Below the pieces are notes generated by a model, which saw only the letters and a program-made list of their open reading frames with translations, was not told the origin of the DNA and did not search any database. A stretch of DNA of 64,000 bases from Curtobacterium sp. MCLR17_032 (GTDB lineage: Bacteria; Actinomycetota; Actinomycetes; Actinomycetales; Microbacteriaceae), in NCBI RefSeq assembly GCF_003234795.2, contig NZ_CP126268.1:620001-684000 (forward strand), written 5' to 3'. Made by a program: the position numbers and the translations under genes. Shown one piece after another: positions 15,808 to 24,148 of this stretch (position 1 is its first letter; each line of letters starts with the position of its first letter).

Positions 15808-16737
15808 TCAGCCCCGACCGGCGGTGGTCACCTCGATGCGGTTCGCCCACGGGTCCTCGAACGCGACCGACTGCCCGTCGTCCGCGGTCTGCACCCCGGC
15901 ATCGCGCATCCGCGTGGTCAGCGCCCCGAGGTCGTCGACGGCCGGGACCTCGATCCGGACCAACCCGAGGCCGAGCGCCTGCTGCCGACGACCGGCTCCC
16001 CGGGAGTTCCACGTGTTCATCGCCATGTGGTGGTGGTACCCGCCGGCGCTGACGAACAACGCCTGGCTGCCCATCGCCGCGGTGGTCGCGAAGCCGAGCG
16101 TGTCGACGTAGAACGCCTTCGCTGCGGCCACGTCCCCGACCGACAGGTGCACGTGGCCGACTCGGCCGGGTCGGGCGTCCGCGTGCTCGAGCGCCTCAGG
16201 GGTGAGGTGCTCCTGCAGGAACGCGTTCGGGTCGATGTACACGGTGTCCATGTCGATCGACCCGTGCGTCCACGACCACTCGGTGCGGTCGCGGTCCCAG
16301 TACAGCTCGACGCCGTTGCCCTCCGGGTCGGTGAAGTAGAACGCGTTGCTGACCAGGTGGTCGGCGCTGCCGGTGAACGACTGCGGGTACCGCGTGGCGA
16401 CGGAGTACAGCGCGGCGGCCAGGTCCGCACGGTCGTCGAACACGACGGCGGTGTGGAACAGGCCGGCCTGCCCGGGGCTCGCGTGCCGGAGCGCGGGCTC
16501 GTGCTCGAGCACGACGACGGGCACGTCGAGCGCACCACCCGCCGGCACAGCACCACCCGCCAGCACCGTGCCCCCGCCCGCCGCCGGCCGCCCGAGCACG
16601 ACCCGCGCCCCCTCCTGCACGAGCACCGTCAGCCGCACACCGTCCCGGTAGAACGCCGTCATGGCATCGAGGTCGGCGACCCGGAGCGTGACGGCGCCCA
16701 TCCCGGTGTCCGCGGCGAGGAGGTCCTGCGAGTTCAT
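15808..16737 (-). CDS. Two-domain VOC family dioxygenase (CatE-like)
   Basis: 309-aa protein with two vicinal-oxygen-chelate modules. Metal ligands are expected in GLFHTAVVF, FYFTDPEGNGVELYWDR, GRVGHVHLSVGDV and DPWANRIEV; a YHHHMAMNTWNSRG segment matches the second module of Bacillus CatE/MhqO-type extradiol dioxygenases. It probably acts on catechol- or hydroquinone-like substrates. The gene follows an SDR on the same strand. Between them lies a perfect 14-bp palindrome, a likely operator. Confidence 0.85.
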   Translation of the reverse strand: MNSQDLLAADTGMGAVTLRVADLDAMTAFYRDGVRLTVLVQEGARVVLGRPAAGGGTVLAGGAVPAGGALDVPVVVLEHEPALRHASPGQAGLFHTAVVFDDRADLAAALYSVATRYPQSFTGSADHLVSNAFYFTDPEGNGVELYWDRDRTEWSWTHGSIDMDTVYIDPNAFLQEHLTPEALEHADARPGRVGHVHLSVGDVAAAKAFYVDTLGFATTAAMGSQALFVSAGGYHHHMAMNTWNSRGAGRRQQALGLGLVRIEVPAVDDLGALTTRMRDAGVQTADDGQSVAFEDPWANRIEVTTAGRG

Positions 16738-16759
16738 CCGCTCAGTCTGCGCCGAGATC

Positions 16760-16773
16760 GTTGACGCGTCAAC
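16760..16773. promoter_or_regulatory. Perfect palindrome upstream of the VOC dioxygenase gene
   Basis: GTTGACGCGTCAAC is 22 bp before the VOC ATG. MarR-type or TetR-type regulators of aromatic or quinone stress often use such sites. The regulator gene itself is not adjacent. TTGACG within it could double as a -35. Confidence 0.5.
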
Positions 16774-16800
16774 AAAACGAGCCCGAGCGCCCCGACACCC

Positions 16801-17580
16801 TCACTTCGCGCTGAACCCACCGTCGGTCTTGAGCAGCTGCCCGTTCACCCACCCGCCGTCCGGCCCGCACAGGAACCCGACGAGCGCGGCGGTGTCGGTC
16901 GGCATCGACGGCCGTCCGAGCGGGGTCTGGTCGACGGCGGACTGCCGGATCTCGTCCGTCATCCACCCGGTGTCGTTCGGCCCCGGGTTGATGGTGTTCG
17001 CGCTCACCCGCACGTCGCCGAGCTCGATGGCGGCCCCGACGATCAGCCGGTCGAGGGCTCCCTTGCTGGTGCCGTACGGCAGGTTGAACCCGACGTGGTC
17101 GCTCGTCAGCGCGATCACCCGGCGGCGGTCGAGCGGCACGGCGGCACCCTCCCGCAGTCGTCGCGCGTAGGCCTGGACGATGAGGAACGGCGCGCGCACG
17201 TTCACGGCCAGGTGCTTGTCGAACGACTCGACGGTCGTCGTCGCGAAGTCGGAGTCCGCCGACTCGCAGTGCGACATGACGACGGCGGTCACCGGTGCGC
17301 CCGCCTCTGCCTCGGCACGGCCGACGAGTGCGGCCGCCTGCTCCGGATCACCCAGGTCGACCGGGAGGCGCGTCACGGCAGCTCCCGCTGCCACACACTC
17401 CGCGACGACCGCGTCCACCCCCGCCGGGTCGGCAGCCCCGTGCACCCGCTCGTCGTACGGACCCCACCAGCTGATCGCGAGATCCCAGCCGTCGGTCGCG
17501 AGGCGGATGGCGATCGAGGCGCCGATGCCGGCTCGTCGGCCGACCCCGGTCACCAGGGCGAGTGGTCTGCGGTTCGTCAT
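16801..17580 (-). CDS. Short-chain dehydrogenase/reductase
   Basis: 259-aa Rossmann-fold oxidoreductase. It has the cofactor motif TGVGRRAGIG, an NVRAP segment, catalytic Ser/Thr near VIALTSDH, the YxxxK pair in YGTSKGALD, and a C-terminal GPDGGWVNGQLLKTDGG typical of the FabG-like group. ATG 17580 is preceded by GGAGG. Substrate unknown. It probably shares a leftward transcript with the VOC gene, although the palindrome between them suggests a second start. Confidence 0.88.
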   Translation of the reverse strand: MTNRRPLALVTGVGRRAGIGASIAIRLATDGWDLAISWWGPYDERVHGAADPAGVDAVVAECVAAGAAVTRLPVDLGDPEQAAALVGRAEAEAGAPVTAVVMSHCESADSDFATTTVESFDKHLAVNVRAPFLIVQAYARRLREGAAVPLDRRRVIALTSDHVGFNLPYGTSKGALDRLIVGAAIELGDVRVSANTINPGPNDTGWMTDEIRQSAVDQTPLGRPSMPTDTAALVGFLCGPDGGWVNGQLLKTDGGFSAK

Positions 17581-17686
17581 GCGGGCCTCCATCCCGACCG
17601 TGCGGCGGTGCACGGTCCTGACCACCTTGGCATCACACCCGGTTGCTCGTCAGCCGGACCCGGCCCGGACGGGCCAAGATGGACCG

Positions 17687-18220
17687 ATGCCCCCTGAACG
17701 CCGAGGTCGCCGCCCGCGACCCCAGGACCTGCCGGTCGAGCAGGCCCGCGACCGCATGTCGTCGTACATCTACGGCAACATCACCGTGCTCGCCGTCGCG
17801 ATCGCGGTCTCACCGGAGCAGATCGAGCACGGCGCCGCGGTGCTGACGGTGCTGGCGACCGCGGTCCTGACCTACCTGGCGCACGTCCTGTCGCACCTGG
17901 TGGCGCACTCGATCGGTGCCACCGAAGACGAGGACGCCCGTCGCGAGACCGTCGCGGTGATCACGCGCAACGCGAACCCGATCGCCACCTCCGGGCTGAT
18001 CCCGGCGGTGCTCTACGCGGCCGCGTGGGTCGGGTGGCTGCCGGCAGAGGGCGCGCAGATCGCGGCGGTCGTCATCCTGGTCGTCCGCATCGGCCTGGTC
18101 GGGGTGGTCCTGCAGCGGTTCAGTGGGAAGCGCCCCTCGTTCCTGGGGCTGTGGGGCGGGATCGTGCTCGCCGCGGTCGCGCTCGCCATCTCGCTGGTGA
18201 AGGTGGTGGCGACACATTGA
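17687..18220 (+). CDS. Integral membrane protein, unknown function
   Basis: 177 aa with a basic N-terminus (PPERRGRRPRPQ) and four to five TM helices (NITVLAVAIAVS; HGAAVLTVLATAVLTYLAHVL; SGLIPAVLYAAAWVGWLP; AAVVILVVRIGLVGVVL; GGIVLAAVALAISLVKVV). CAAGAT lies 6 nt before the ATG with no SD, so it is likely leaderless. The stop overlaps the TTG start of lepB (TTGA), so the two are co-translated. I do not recognise a named family. Confidence 0.75.
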   Translation: MPPERRGRRPRPQDLPVEQARDRMSSYIYGNITVLAVAIAVSPEQIEHGAAVLTVLATAVLTYLAHVLSHLVAHSIGATEDEDARRETVAVITRNANPIATSGLIPAVLYAAAWVGWLPAEGAQIAAVVILVVRIGLVGVVLQRFSGKRPSFLGLWGGIVLAAVALAISLVKVVATH

Positions 18221-18849
18221 GCACCGAGGCACCCGAGGCGAGCCCCGCGGACGAACGCCGCAGGTCGACGAAGCGGTTCATCCGCGACCTGGTGGTCATC
18301 GTCGTGCTGGCGCTGCTCGCCTCGTTCCTGGTCAAGGCGTACCTGGTGCGCTCGTTCTACATCCCGTCGGAGTCGATGGAGAACACCTTGCTCGTCGGCG
18401 ACCGCGTGCTCGTCAACGAGCTCGTGCCGCACGTGATGCCGCTCGAGCGCGGGGACGTCGTCGTCTTCCGCGACCCGAACGCGTGGCTCGGCCCGGGGCA
18501 GGGCGACGACCTCATCAAGCGGGTCATCGGGCTGCCGGGGGACCGGGTGCAGTGCTGCGACGCCCAGGGCCGGCTGTCGGTGAACGGGCACGCCGTCGAC
18601 GAGCCGTACGTGCGGCTGCCGGCGGACGTGAAGCGGGTGTCGGGTGACGACTTCTCGATCACGGTGCCGAAGGGGCGGATCTGGGTGATGGGCGACAACC
18701 GCTACAACTCGGCCGACTCGCGCATCCACGGCAACGTCCCGCTGGACGACGTCGTGGGCCGCGCGTTCGTCATCACCTGGCCGGCCGACCGGTGGTCGGT
18801 GCTGTCGCGCTACGGCGCGGAGTGGGACGCGGTGCCCGAAGCGAAGTGA
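18217..18849 (+). CDS. lepB: Signal peptidase I
   Basis: 210-aa membrane-bound Ser/Lys protease that removes Sec and Tat signal peptides. An N-terminal TM helix (FIRDLVVIVVLALLASFLVKAYL) is followed by the catalytic Ser in IPSESMENTL (box B), LVGDRVLVNE, the catalytic Lys in DLIKRVIGLPGD (box D) and GDNRYNSADSR (box E). TTG 18217 sits inside the stop of the upstream membrane-protein gene. Just at its stop a 15-bp tandem repeat begins. Confidence 0.93.
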   Translation: MSTEAPEASPADERRRSTKRFIRDLVVIVVLALLASFLVKAYLVRSFYIPSESMENTLLVGDRVLVNELVPHVMPLERGDVVVFRDPNAWLGPGQGDDLIKRVIGLPGDRVQCCDAQGRLSVNGHAVDEPYVRLPADVKRVSGDDFSITVPKGRIWVMGDNRYNSADSRIHGNVPLDDVVGRAFVITWPADRWSVLSRYGAEWDAVPEAK

Positions 18850-18977
18850 CGCAGCGCGGGGTGACGCAGCGCGAAGTGACGCAGCGCGGGGTGACGCAGC
18901 GCGGGGTGACGCACCGCGGGGTGACGCAGCGCGGGGTGACGCACCGCGACGTGACGTACCGCGGGGTGACGGGGCGG
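18846..18977. repeat. 15-bp tandem repeat over the lepB stop codon
   Basis: About eight and a half head-to-tail copies of GTGACGCAGCGCGGG, with mostly single-base variants (GCACC, GCGAA, GCGAC, GTACC). The lepB TGA (18847-18849) is inside copy 1. On the minus strand the copies give (TPRCV)n, on the plus strand (GVTQR)n, but no start site supports either as a gene. Confidence 0.9.
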
Positions 18978-18988
18978 ACCCGCACCGC

Positions 18989-19006
18989 GCCTCCCGGCCG
19001 GGAGGC
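18989..19006. terminator. Perfect 18-bp palindrome between convergent genes
   Basis: GCCTCCCGGCCGGGAGGC ends exactly where the stop codon of the leftward lipoprotein gene begins, and lies beyond the lepB repeat. It is a bidirectional-terminator position. It belongs to the GCCTCCCG dyad family seen several times in this window. Confidence 0.5.
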
Positions 19007-19327
19007 TCAGCACCCGACGGTCGTCAGCGTCACCTTCGCGACCTGGTCGGCTCGGACCTGAGCCCGCTCCGGGCACAGGTCGCCGGCGCGGACGGTCACC
19101 TCGCCGAGGGGCACGCCCGCGAAGTCGGCGGTGTCTCCCGGGTAGACCTGCTGGTGCGACGACGGTTCCCCGTTCGGCAGGAACACCTTCACCTGGTACG
19201 GGTGGTCGGCGGCGTTCTGCGACACCGTGACGGACACCTGCCCGGTCGGGTTCTGCGCGCCGCAGCCGGTGAGGGCCAGGGTCGCGCCACAGACCAGGGC
19301 GAGGACGGGGGCGACACGGCGGAGCAC
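19007..19327 (-). CDS. Small lipoprotein, unknown function
   Basis: 106 aa with the lipoprotein signal RRVAPVLALVCGATLALTGC. The mature part is a short beta-rich domain (GQVSVTVSQNAADHPYQVKVFLPNG... VTVRAGDLC... VAKVTLTTVGC) with two further Cys that could form a disulfide. GTG start at 19327, with TACTCT 6 nt upstream on the minus strand and no SD, so probably leaderless. Confidence 0.75.
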   Translation of the reverse strand: MLRRVAPVLALVCGATLALTGCGAQNPTGQVSVTVSQNAADHPYQVKVFLPNGEPSSHQQVYPGDTADFAGVPLGEVTVRAGDLCPERAQVRADQVAKVTLTTVGC

Positions 19328-19430
19328 CGCCCCAGAGTACGCGGCGGCGGCCGGGTGACCCGTCCACTGGGGGCATGCGTTCTGGACACAGGACGAGGGC
19401 GCTGTCCGGTATCCGCGTTAGCGTGGAGAC

Positions 19431-20636
19431 ATGAGCATCGAGCACGCGGAGCAGCATGCGGATCAGGCTTCCGCTCCCGAAACCGCTCGTCGTGCTGCCC
19501 TCCTGGCCGCCCTGGACGTGGTGCAGGGCGGGCCCGAGGAGCGCTTCGAACGCATCACCCGGATCGCACGCGAGGCCTTCGGCGTCGCCGGTTCCTTCCT
19601 CAACCTGGCGGGCGACGACCTGCTCTTCCACAAGTCCCAGCAGTCCGACGCGGTGTTCCCCGGGTCGACGCCGCTCCGTGACACCTTCTGCGGACGGACC
19701 CTGCACCAGGACGGTCCCGTGGTCGTGGCGGACGCCCGCGACGACCAGCGGTTCTCGGACCTGCCGATGGTGAACGACGACCCGAACGTCCGCTTCTACG
19801 CCGGGGTCCCGCTGCACGTGGGCGCCGACGCGACCAAGGTCGGCACGCTCTGCCTCATCGACCCGCAGCCTCGGACCCTCACCGCGGACGACGTCGTCCT
19901 GCTGCAGGAACTCGCAGTCTGGGCGGAGCGCGAGCTCGCCACGGGGCTCGACGACGACCGGATCCGCGCCGTCCTGACGGGGCTGCAGCCGCGGACCGTC
20001 GACCTGCCGGGGTGGACGATCGGCGGCACGTCGATCCCGCACGGCATCGTGTCGGGTGACTTCCACGAGTGGCGTGTGGCCGGCGACACGGTCGACCTGA
20101 CCGTCGCGGACGTGATGGGGAAGGGCATGGCCGCCGGCCTCCTCGCCGCCGGGATGCGCGGAGCACTGCTCGCCCGGTGCAACGAGGTCCCGCCGACCGC
20201 CGTCGCCGCGCTCGAGGAGCAGGTGGCGCCGGACCTCAGCGCCGCCGAGGCCTTCGCCACGCTCTTCCACGGCCGACTCGACACCACCACGGGCCGGCTC
20301 GACTTCGTCGACGCGGGGCACGGCCTCGTGCTGCACCTGCACGCCGACGGAACCGAGACCGTCCTGCGCTCCGTCGACCTGCCGATCGGCCTGCACCCGG
20401 TCGGCATCGACCGTGCCGTCGGGCAACTCGTCCTCGAACCGGGCGACTCGCTCGTGCTGGTCAGCGACGGGGCGCTCGAGCTCTGGGACTCGACCCTGGC
20501 GTCGCTGTCCCGCCTCGGTGCGCTGTACCGGAAGTCGTCGGACCTCGGGGCGTTCCTGGCCGGCGTCCGCGGGCGTGCGATCGAGCACGACCCGGGCGAC
20601 GACCTGACCGTCGTCGTGGTCTCCCGCGACGCCTGA
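19431..20636 (+). CDS. GAF-domain PP2C (SpoIIE-type) phosphatase
   Basis: 401 aa. The N-terminal GAF domain (about residues 30-165: FERITRIAREAFGVAGSFLNLA... DTFCGRTLHQDGPVVVADAR... FYAGVPL... GTLCLIDPQPRTL) is followed by a PP2C-like serine phosphatase (SGDFHEW, VADVMGKGMAAGLLAAGMRGAL, FVDAGHGLVLHL, LVLVSDGALE, DDLTVVVV). Such proteins dephosphorylate anti-anti-sigma factors in response to a GAF-sensed signal. No partner-switch gene is adjacent. TAGCGT lies 6 nt before the ATG, so it is likely leaderless. Confidence 0.9.
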   Translation: MSIEHAEQHADQASAPETARRAALLAALDVVQGGPEERFERITRIAREAFGVAGSFLNLAGDDLLFHKSQQSDAVFPGSTPLRDTFCGRTLHQDGPVVVADARDDQRFSDLPMVNDDPNVRFYAGVPLHVGADATKVGTLCLIDPQPRTLTADDVVLLQELAVWAERELATGLDDDRIRAVLTGLQPRTVDLPGWTIGGTSIPHGIVSGDFHEWRVAGDTVDLTVADVMGKGMAAGLLAAGMRGALLARCNEVPPTAVAALEEQVAPDLSAAEAFATLFHGRLDTTTGRLDFVDAGHGLVLHLHADGTETVLRSVDLPIGLHPVGIDRAVGQLVLEPGDSLVLVSDGALELWDSTLASLSRLGALYRKSSDLGAFLAGVRGRAIEHDPGDDLTVVVVSRDA

Positions 20637-20642
20637 CCCGCG

Positions 20643-21521
20643 TCAGGCGCCGAGGCGCTCGATGAGTTCCTGGTACCGGGCGGCCGTCCGGGCGACGACC
20701 TCGTCCGGCAGCACCGGCGGCGTGCCGGTGCGGTCCCAGTTGGCGCCGAGCCAGTCGCGGACGATCTGCTTGTCGAACGAGTCCGTGCGGTTGCCCGACT
20801 CGTACGCGGCGGCGTCCCAGTAGCGGCTGGAGTCGCTCGTCAGGACCTCGTCGGCGATGCGGATCAGCCCGTCGGCGTCGCGCCCGAACTCGAACTTCGT
20901 GTCCGCGATGACGACCCCGCGCTGCAGGGCGATCGCCGCCGCGTCGGAGTACACCGCGAGCGACAGGTCACGGAGGGCTGCCGCATCGGCCGCTCCGACG
21001 AGCTCCTCGGTGCGCTCGAACGAGATGTTCTCGTCGTGCTCACCCTGCGGCGCCTTGTACGCCGGCGTGTAGATCGGCTCCGGCAGGCGGTCACCGTTCG
21101 ACAGCCCGGCGGGCAGGGCGACACCGCAGACGCTGCCGGACTGCTGGTACTCGGTCCAGCCGCTGCCGACCAGGTACCCGCGGACGACGCACTCGATCGG
21201 GAACATCCGGAGCGGCATGACGTGCATCGACCGGGCCTCGACGTCGGCCGGGACCGGGGTCGTGGTGCCGCTCGGCGTGAGCAGGTGGTTCGGGACGTCG
21301 CGCAGCTGGTCGAACCAGAAGCGGGACAGCCGCGTCAGCAGCTCGCCCTTGCCGGGGATCGGCGGCTCGAGCGCGAAGTCGTACGCGCTGACCCGGTCCG
21401 AGGCCAGCAGCAGCAGTTCGGTGGCGCCGGCGACGTCGGCGGTGTCGGCCGGCACGTAGAGCTCGCGGACCTTGCCGGACGAGACGTGACGCCAGCCATC
21501 GACGACGGGTGCGGTGCTCAT
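20643..21521 (-). CDS. purC: Phosphoribosylaminoimidazole-succinocarboxamide synthase
   Basis: 292-aa SAICAR synthetase joining CAIR and aspartate with ATP. Typical stretches are SSGKVRELYVP at the N-terminus, LLLASDRVSAYDF, MRMFPIECVVRGYLVGSGWTEYQ (here LRMFPIECVVRGYLVGSGW), ADTKFEFGRDADGLIRIADEVLTSDSSR. Its ATG (21521) overlaps the purD stop (21518), giving a coupled purD-purC pair. It runs convergently toward the GAF-PP2C gene with 6 bp between stops. Confidence 0.97.
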   Translation of the reverse strand: MSTAPVVDGWRHVSSGKVRELYVPADTADVAGATELLLLASDRVSAYDFALEPPIPGKGELLTRLSRFWFDQLRDVPNHLLTPSGTTTPVPADVEARSMHVMPLRMFPIECVVRGYLVGSGWTEYQQSGSVCGVALPAGLSNGDRLPEPIYTPAYKAPQGEHDENISFERTEELVGAADAAALRDLSLAVYSDAAAIALQRGVVIADTKFEFGRDADGLIRIADEVLTSDSSRYWDAAAYESGNRTDSFDKQIVRDWLGANWDRTGTPPVLPDEVVARTAARYQELIERLGA

Positions 21522-22804
21522 CGGACGACCTTCGTGGCGATGTCGGTGCGGAACTGGCCGCCGGGCAGGGTGATGTCGTGCAGTCCCGCGTACGCGCGGT
21601 CGCGCGCCTGGGCGAAGTCGGACCCGGTCGCGACGACACTGAGCACGCGTCCGCCGGTGGCGACGAGGTCGCCGTCGAGGGTGCCGGTCGCGGCGTGCAG
21701 GACGGCGACGCCGTCACGGGCGTTCGCGGCGTCCACCCCGGTGATGACCCGACCGGTGACCGGGTTCTCCGGGTACCCCTCGCTGGCCAGGACGACGGTG
21801 ACGGCCGCCTGGTCACGGAACTCCGGCCGCGGGGTGCCGCCGAGCTGCCCGGTGGCGGCGGCCAGCAGCAGGCTGCTCAGCGGGGTCGCCAGGCGGGTGA
21901 GCACGACCTGGGTCTCGGGGTCGCCGAACCGTGCGTTGAACTCGATGACCCGCACGCCCTGCTCGGTGACGATGAGCCCGCAGTAGAGCAGGCCGACGAA
22001 GGGCGTGCCCTCGTGTTCGAGCTGTCGGACGGTCGGCAGGGCGACGAGCTCGGTGACCTCGTCTACGAAGGCCTGCTCGGAGCCCCATCGCTCGTCGAGC
22101 CACGGCAGCGGCGAGTAGGCGCCCATGCCACCGGTGTTCGGCCCGAGGTCGCCGTCGCCCAGACGCTTGTAGTCCTGCGCGGGGGAGAGCGGCCGGACGT
22201 CGTGCCCGTCGCTGAGGAAGAACAGCGACACTTCTTCGCCGTCGAGGAACTCCTCGACCACGACGTGTCCGTGCTGCAGCCAGTAGGTCGCGTGGTCGAG
22301 CGCGGCCTGACGGTCCTCGGTCACCAGGACGCCCTTGCCGGCGGCCAGTCCGTCGGCCTTGACGACGTAGGGGGCGCCGAGGTCGTCGAGTGCCGCCGCG
22401 GCTTCGTCCACCGTGCCGGCGTACACCGGGCGTCCGGTCGGGACGCCCGCTTCGGCCATGATCCGCTTGGCGAACGCCTTGGAGCCCTCGAGCTGCGCGG
22501 CGGCCTTGCCCGGACCGAAGACCGGGATGCCGCGGGTGCGCAGCGGGTCGGCGACACCGGCGATGAGCGGGGCCTCGGGCCCGACGACGACCAGGTCGAC
22601 GTCGTTCTCGAACGCGTACTCCGCGACGAGGGCGCCGTTCGACGGGTCGAGCGACACCGTCTCGACGTCGGCGGCGATGCCGGCGTTGCCCGGCGCGGCC
22701 GTGATGACGTGACCGCCACCTTCCGGGGACGCGGCGTGCTCCGCCAGGAGGGCCGTGATGATCGCGTGCTCGCGGGCACCGGAACCGAGGACGAGGATTC
22801 GCAC
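21518..22804 (-). CDS. purD: Phosphoribosylamine-glycine ligase
   Basis: 428-aa GAR synthetase of the ATP-grasp superfamily. The N-domain is RILVLGSGAREHAI; DLVVVGPEAPLIAGVAD, the ATP-grasp VVKADGLAAGKGVLV, GEEVSLFFLSDG, NTGGMGAYSPLPW and GVRVIEFNARFGDPETQ follow. The GTG start at 22804 has TAGGGT 6 nt upstream, so the transcript is probably leaderless. Its promoter lies back-to-back with that of the sterol-carrier-like gene. Confidence 0.97.
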   Translation of the reverse strand: MRILVLGSGAREHAIITALLAEHAASPEGGGHVITAAPGNAGIAADVETVSLDPSNGALVAEYAFENDVDLVVVGPEAPLIAGVADPLRTRGIPVFGPGKAAAQLEGSKAFAKRIMAEAGVPTGRPVYAGTVDEAAAALDDLGAPYVVKADGLAAGKGVLVTEDRQAALDHATYWLQHGHVVVEEFLDGEEVSLFFLSDGHDVRPLSPAQDYKRLGDGDLGPNTGGMGAYSPLPWLDERWGSEQAFVDEVTELVALPTVRQLEHEGTPFVGLLYCGLIVTEQGVRVIEFNARFGDPETQVVLTRLATPLSSLLLAAATGQLGGTPRPEFRDQAAVTVVLASEGYPENPVTGRVITGVDAANARDGVAVLHAATGTLDGDLVATGGRVLSVVATGSDFAQARDRAYAGLHDITLPGGQFRTDIATKVVR

Positions 22805-22810
22805 GCGATC

Positions 22811-22855
22811 ACCCTACCGAGCCCGACTCGCCGCCCGCAGTGCACCGGCTAGCCT
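22811..22855. promoter_or_regulatory. Back-to-back leaderless promoters for purD and the SCP2-like gene
   Basis: TAGGGT (minus, 22816-22811) is 6 nt from the purD GTG. TAGCCT (plus, 22850-22855) is 6 nt from the ATG at 22862. Only 57 bp separate the two start codons, so both promoters lie within this interval. Confidence 0.6.
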
Positions 22856-22861
22856 GTGGAG

Positions 22862-23221
22862 ATGCCGCCGAGGACCATCGAAGACGCCGTCGGGCGGGCT
22901 GCCCTGGAGGCCGTGACCGCCGGCGCGACGGACCGCACCTCGATCGCGACCGCCGTCCGCTGGACCCTGCAGCGCCTGGCCGAGGACGTCCCCGGCAACA
23001 GCGTGGAGGTCCGGGTCCCGCCGTTCGCGGCCGTGCAGGCCCTGCCCGGCCCGCGGCACACTCGCGGGACCCCGCCGAACGTCGTCGAGACCGACCCGGC
23101 GACGTGGCTCGCGCTCGCCACCGGCCGACTGCGCTGGGACGACCCCGACACGGCCCGACGCGTCAGCGCCTCCGGGTCACGGGCGGACCTTGCCGCGTTC
23201 CTGCCGGTCCGTCTGTCCTGA
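22862..23221 (+). CDS. Sterol-carrier-like (SCP2) family protein
   Basis: 119-aa protein resembling the actinobacterial sterol carrier family proteins often found near purine genes. It has VEVRVPPFAAVQALPGPRHTRGTPPNVVETDP, TWLALATGRLRWDD and SGSRADLAAFLPV. Start at ATG 22862 rather than GTG 22856 because TAGCCT then sits at the usual 6 nt. The ligand is unknown. Its 3' end overlaps the opposite-strand DUF4184 gene by 45 bp, through a 15-bp repeat. Confidence 0.75.
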   Translation: MPPRTIEDAVGRAALEAVTAGATDRTSIATAVRWTLQRLAEDVPGNSVEVRVPPFAAVQALPGPRHTRGTPPNVVETDPATWLALATGRLRWDDPDTARRVSASGSRADLAAFLPVRLS

Positions 23222-24049
23222 GTCCGTCTGCCCTGAGTCCGTCTGCCCCGACCGGTCCGCCGACTGCGCGCGTCGCACCAGCAGCAGCACGAGTGCCCCG
23301 ACGACCAGCGTCACCGCGACCGTGGGTGGCAGCACGAACGCCTCGCGGACGACGAGCGACCCGACCCCGCCCCCGCGGCCGAGGACCGACCCCGCGGTCA
23401 CCAGCGCGACCAGCAGGACGGCGGCGAGGGCGGCGACCGGGGTGATGCGAGCCTCCCGGCCGGACGCCGCGGTGGTCGCGCCGGACCGCTCCGGACGGGA
23501 GGCCCGCCCCACCCCCGCCACGTCGCCGGCGGTGGCCGCATGGCGCGTCCACCGCAGCAGCAGCACGAGGAGCAGCAGCAGGCCACCGGCGCTCGACGCG
23601 TCCTGGACGAGGGAGTACACCGGGTGCCCGCCGACATCGGAGCGGAGCGCCGCCACGTGCCGGACGACCCAGCCGTGCGGGTGCGACCAGGCGTCCCAGA
23701 CGACGTGCGTCACGCTGCCGAGCACGCAGGCGACCACGACGAGCGGGACCCGCGCCGGCGGGACCCGCTCGGGCCGGTGCCAGCCGGGCAGCTGCGCGCG
23801 GTACCGGGCGGGCAGGACCGGTGTCCATGCGGGCCGGACGAGGAACCACCACGCGGCGAGGACGACGAGCGACACCGCGAGGTCGATCGTGACGACGCCG
23901 ACCCACGAGTGCGTGAAGCCGTACGGCGGCAGCGCGGGCACGAAGAGCACGGCGTCGGGGGCCATCGAGCCGACCGCGACGGCCGCGGCGGGCAGGACGG
24001 TGTGGCGGAACGGCAGGGCGACGACCGCGTGGCTGATGGTGAACGGCAC
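23177..24049 (-). CDS. DUF4184 family membrane protein
   Basis: 290 aa, beginning PFTISHAVVALPFRHTVLPAAAVAVGSMAPDA, the hallmark of DUF4184; with the later GSVTHVVWDAWSHPHGW it resembles metal-dependent membrane hydrolase folds. About six TM helices. GTG 24049 matches the family N-terminus; a longer frame to 24085 looks spurious. A basic linker (GRASRPERSGATTAASGREAR) contains a GCCTCCCG dyad, and the tail is a repeated (SGQTD)3 that overlaps the convergent SCP2-like gene. Confidence 0.75.
   Translation of the reverse strand: MPFTISHAVVALPFRHTVLPAAAVAVGSMAPDAVLFVPALPPYGFTHSWVGVVTIDLAVSLVVLAAWWFLVRPAWTPVLPARYRAQLPGWHRPERVPPARVPLVVVACVLGSVTHVVWDAWSHPHGWVVRHVAALRSDVGGHPVYSLVQDASSAGGLLLLLVLLLRWTRHAATAGDVAGVGRASRPERSGATTAASGREARITPVAALAAVLLVALVTAGSVLGRGGGVGSLVVREAFVLPPTVAVTLVVGALVLLLVRRAQSADRSGQTDSGQTDSGQTDRQERGKVRP
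23207..23251. repeat. 15-bp tandem repeat over a stop codon
   Basis: Three copies of GTCCGTCTGCCCTGA. The stop of the SCP2-like gene (23219-23221) closes copy 1. The same DNA on the minus strand encodes the (SGQTD) repeats ending the DUF4184 protein. Confidence 0.85.
23451..23503. repeat. GCCTCCCG dyad inside the DUF4184 coding region
   Basis: GCCTCCCGGCCGGA (23451 onward) and TCCGGACGGGAGGC (ending 23503) match as inverse copies at 13 of 14 positions. They sit in the basic linker between two TM segments and keep the reading frame open. Confidence 0.5.
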
Positions 24050-24148
24050 CCGTCGAGCCTGACGGCAGGCGGGACGCGGGCACATCGGCCGGAAGGTGGA
24101 GACGACAGCCGGCCCTGGCGCTGGCCGGGCCGATACCGGCGGGAATTA

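Noticed and set aside
18792..19061. Frames reading (GVTQR)n or (TPRCV)n through the lepB 3' repeat
   Set aside because: They exist only because 15 is divisible by 3; no promoter, RBS or homologous domain.
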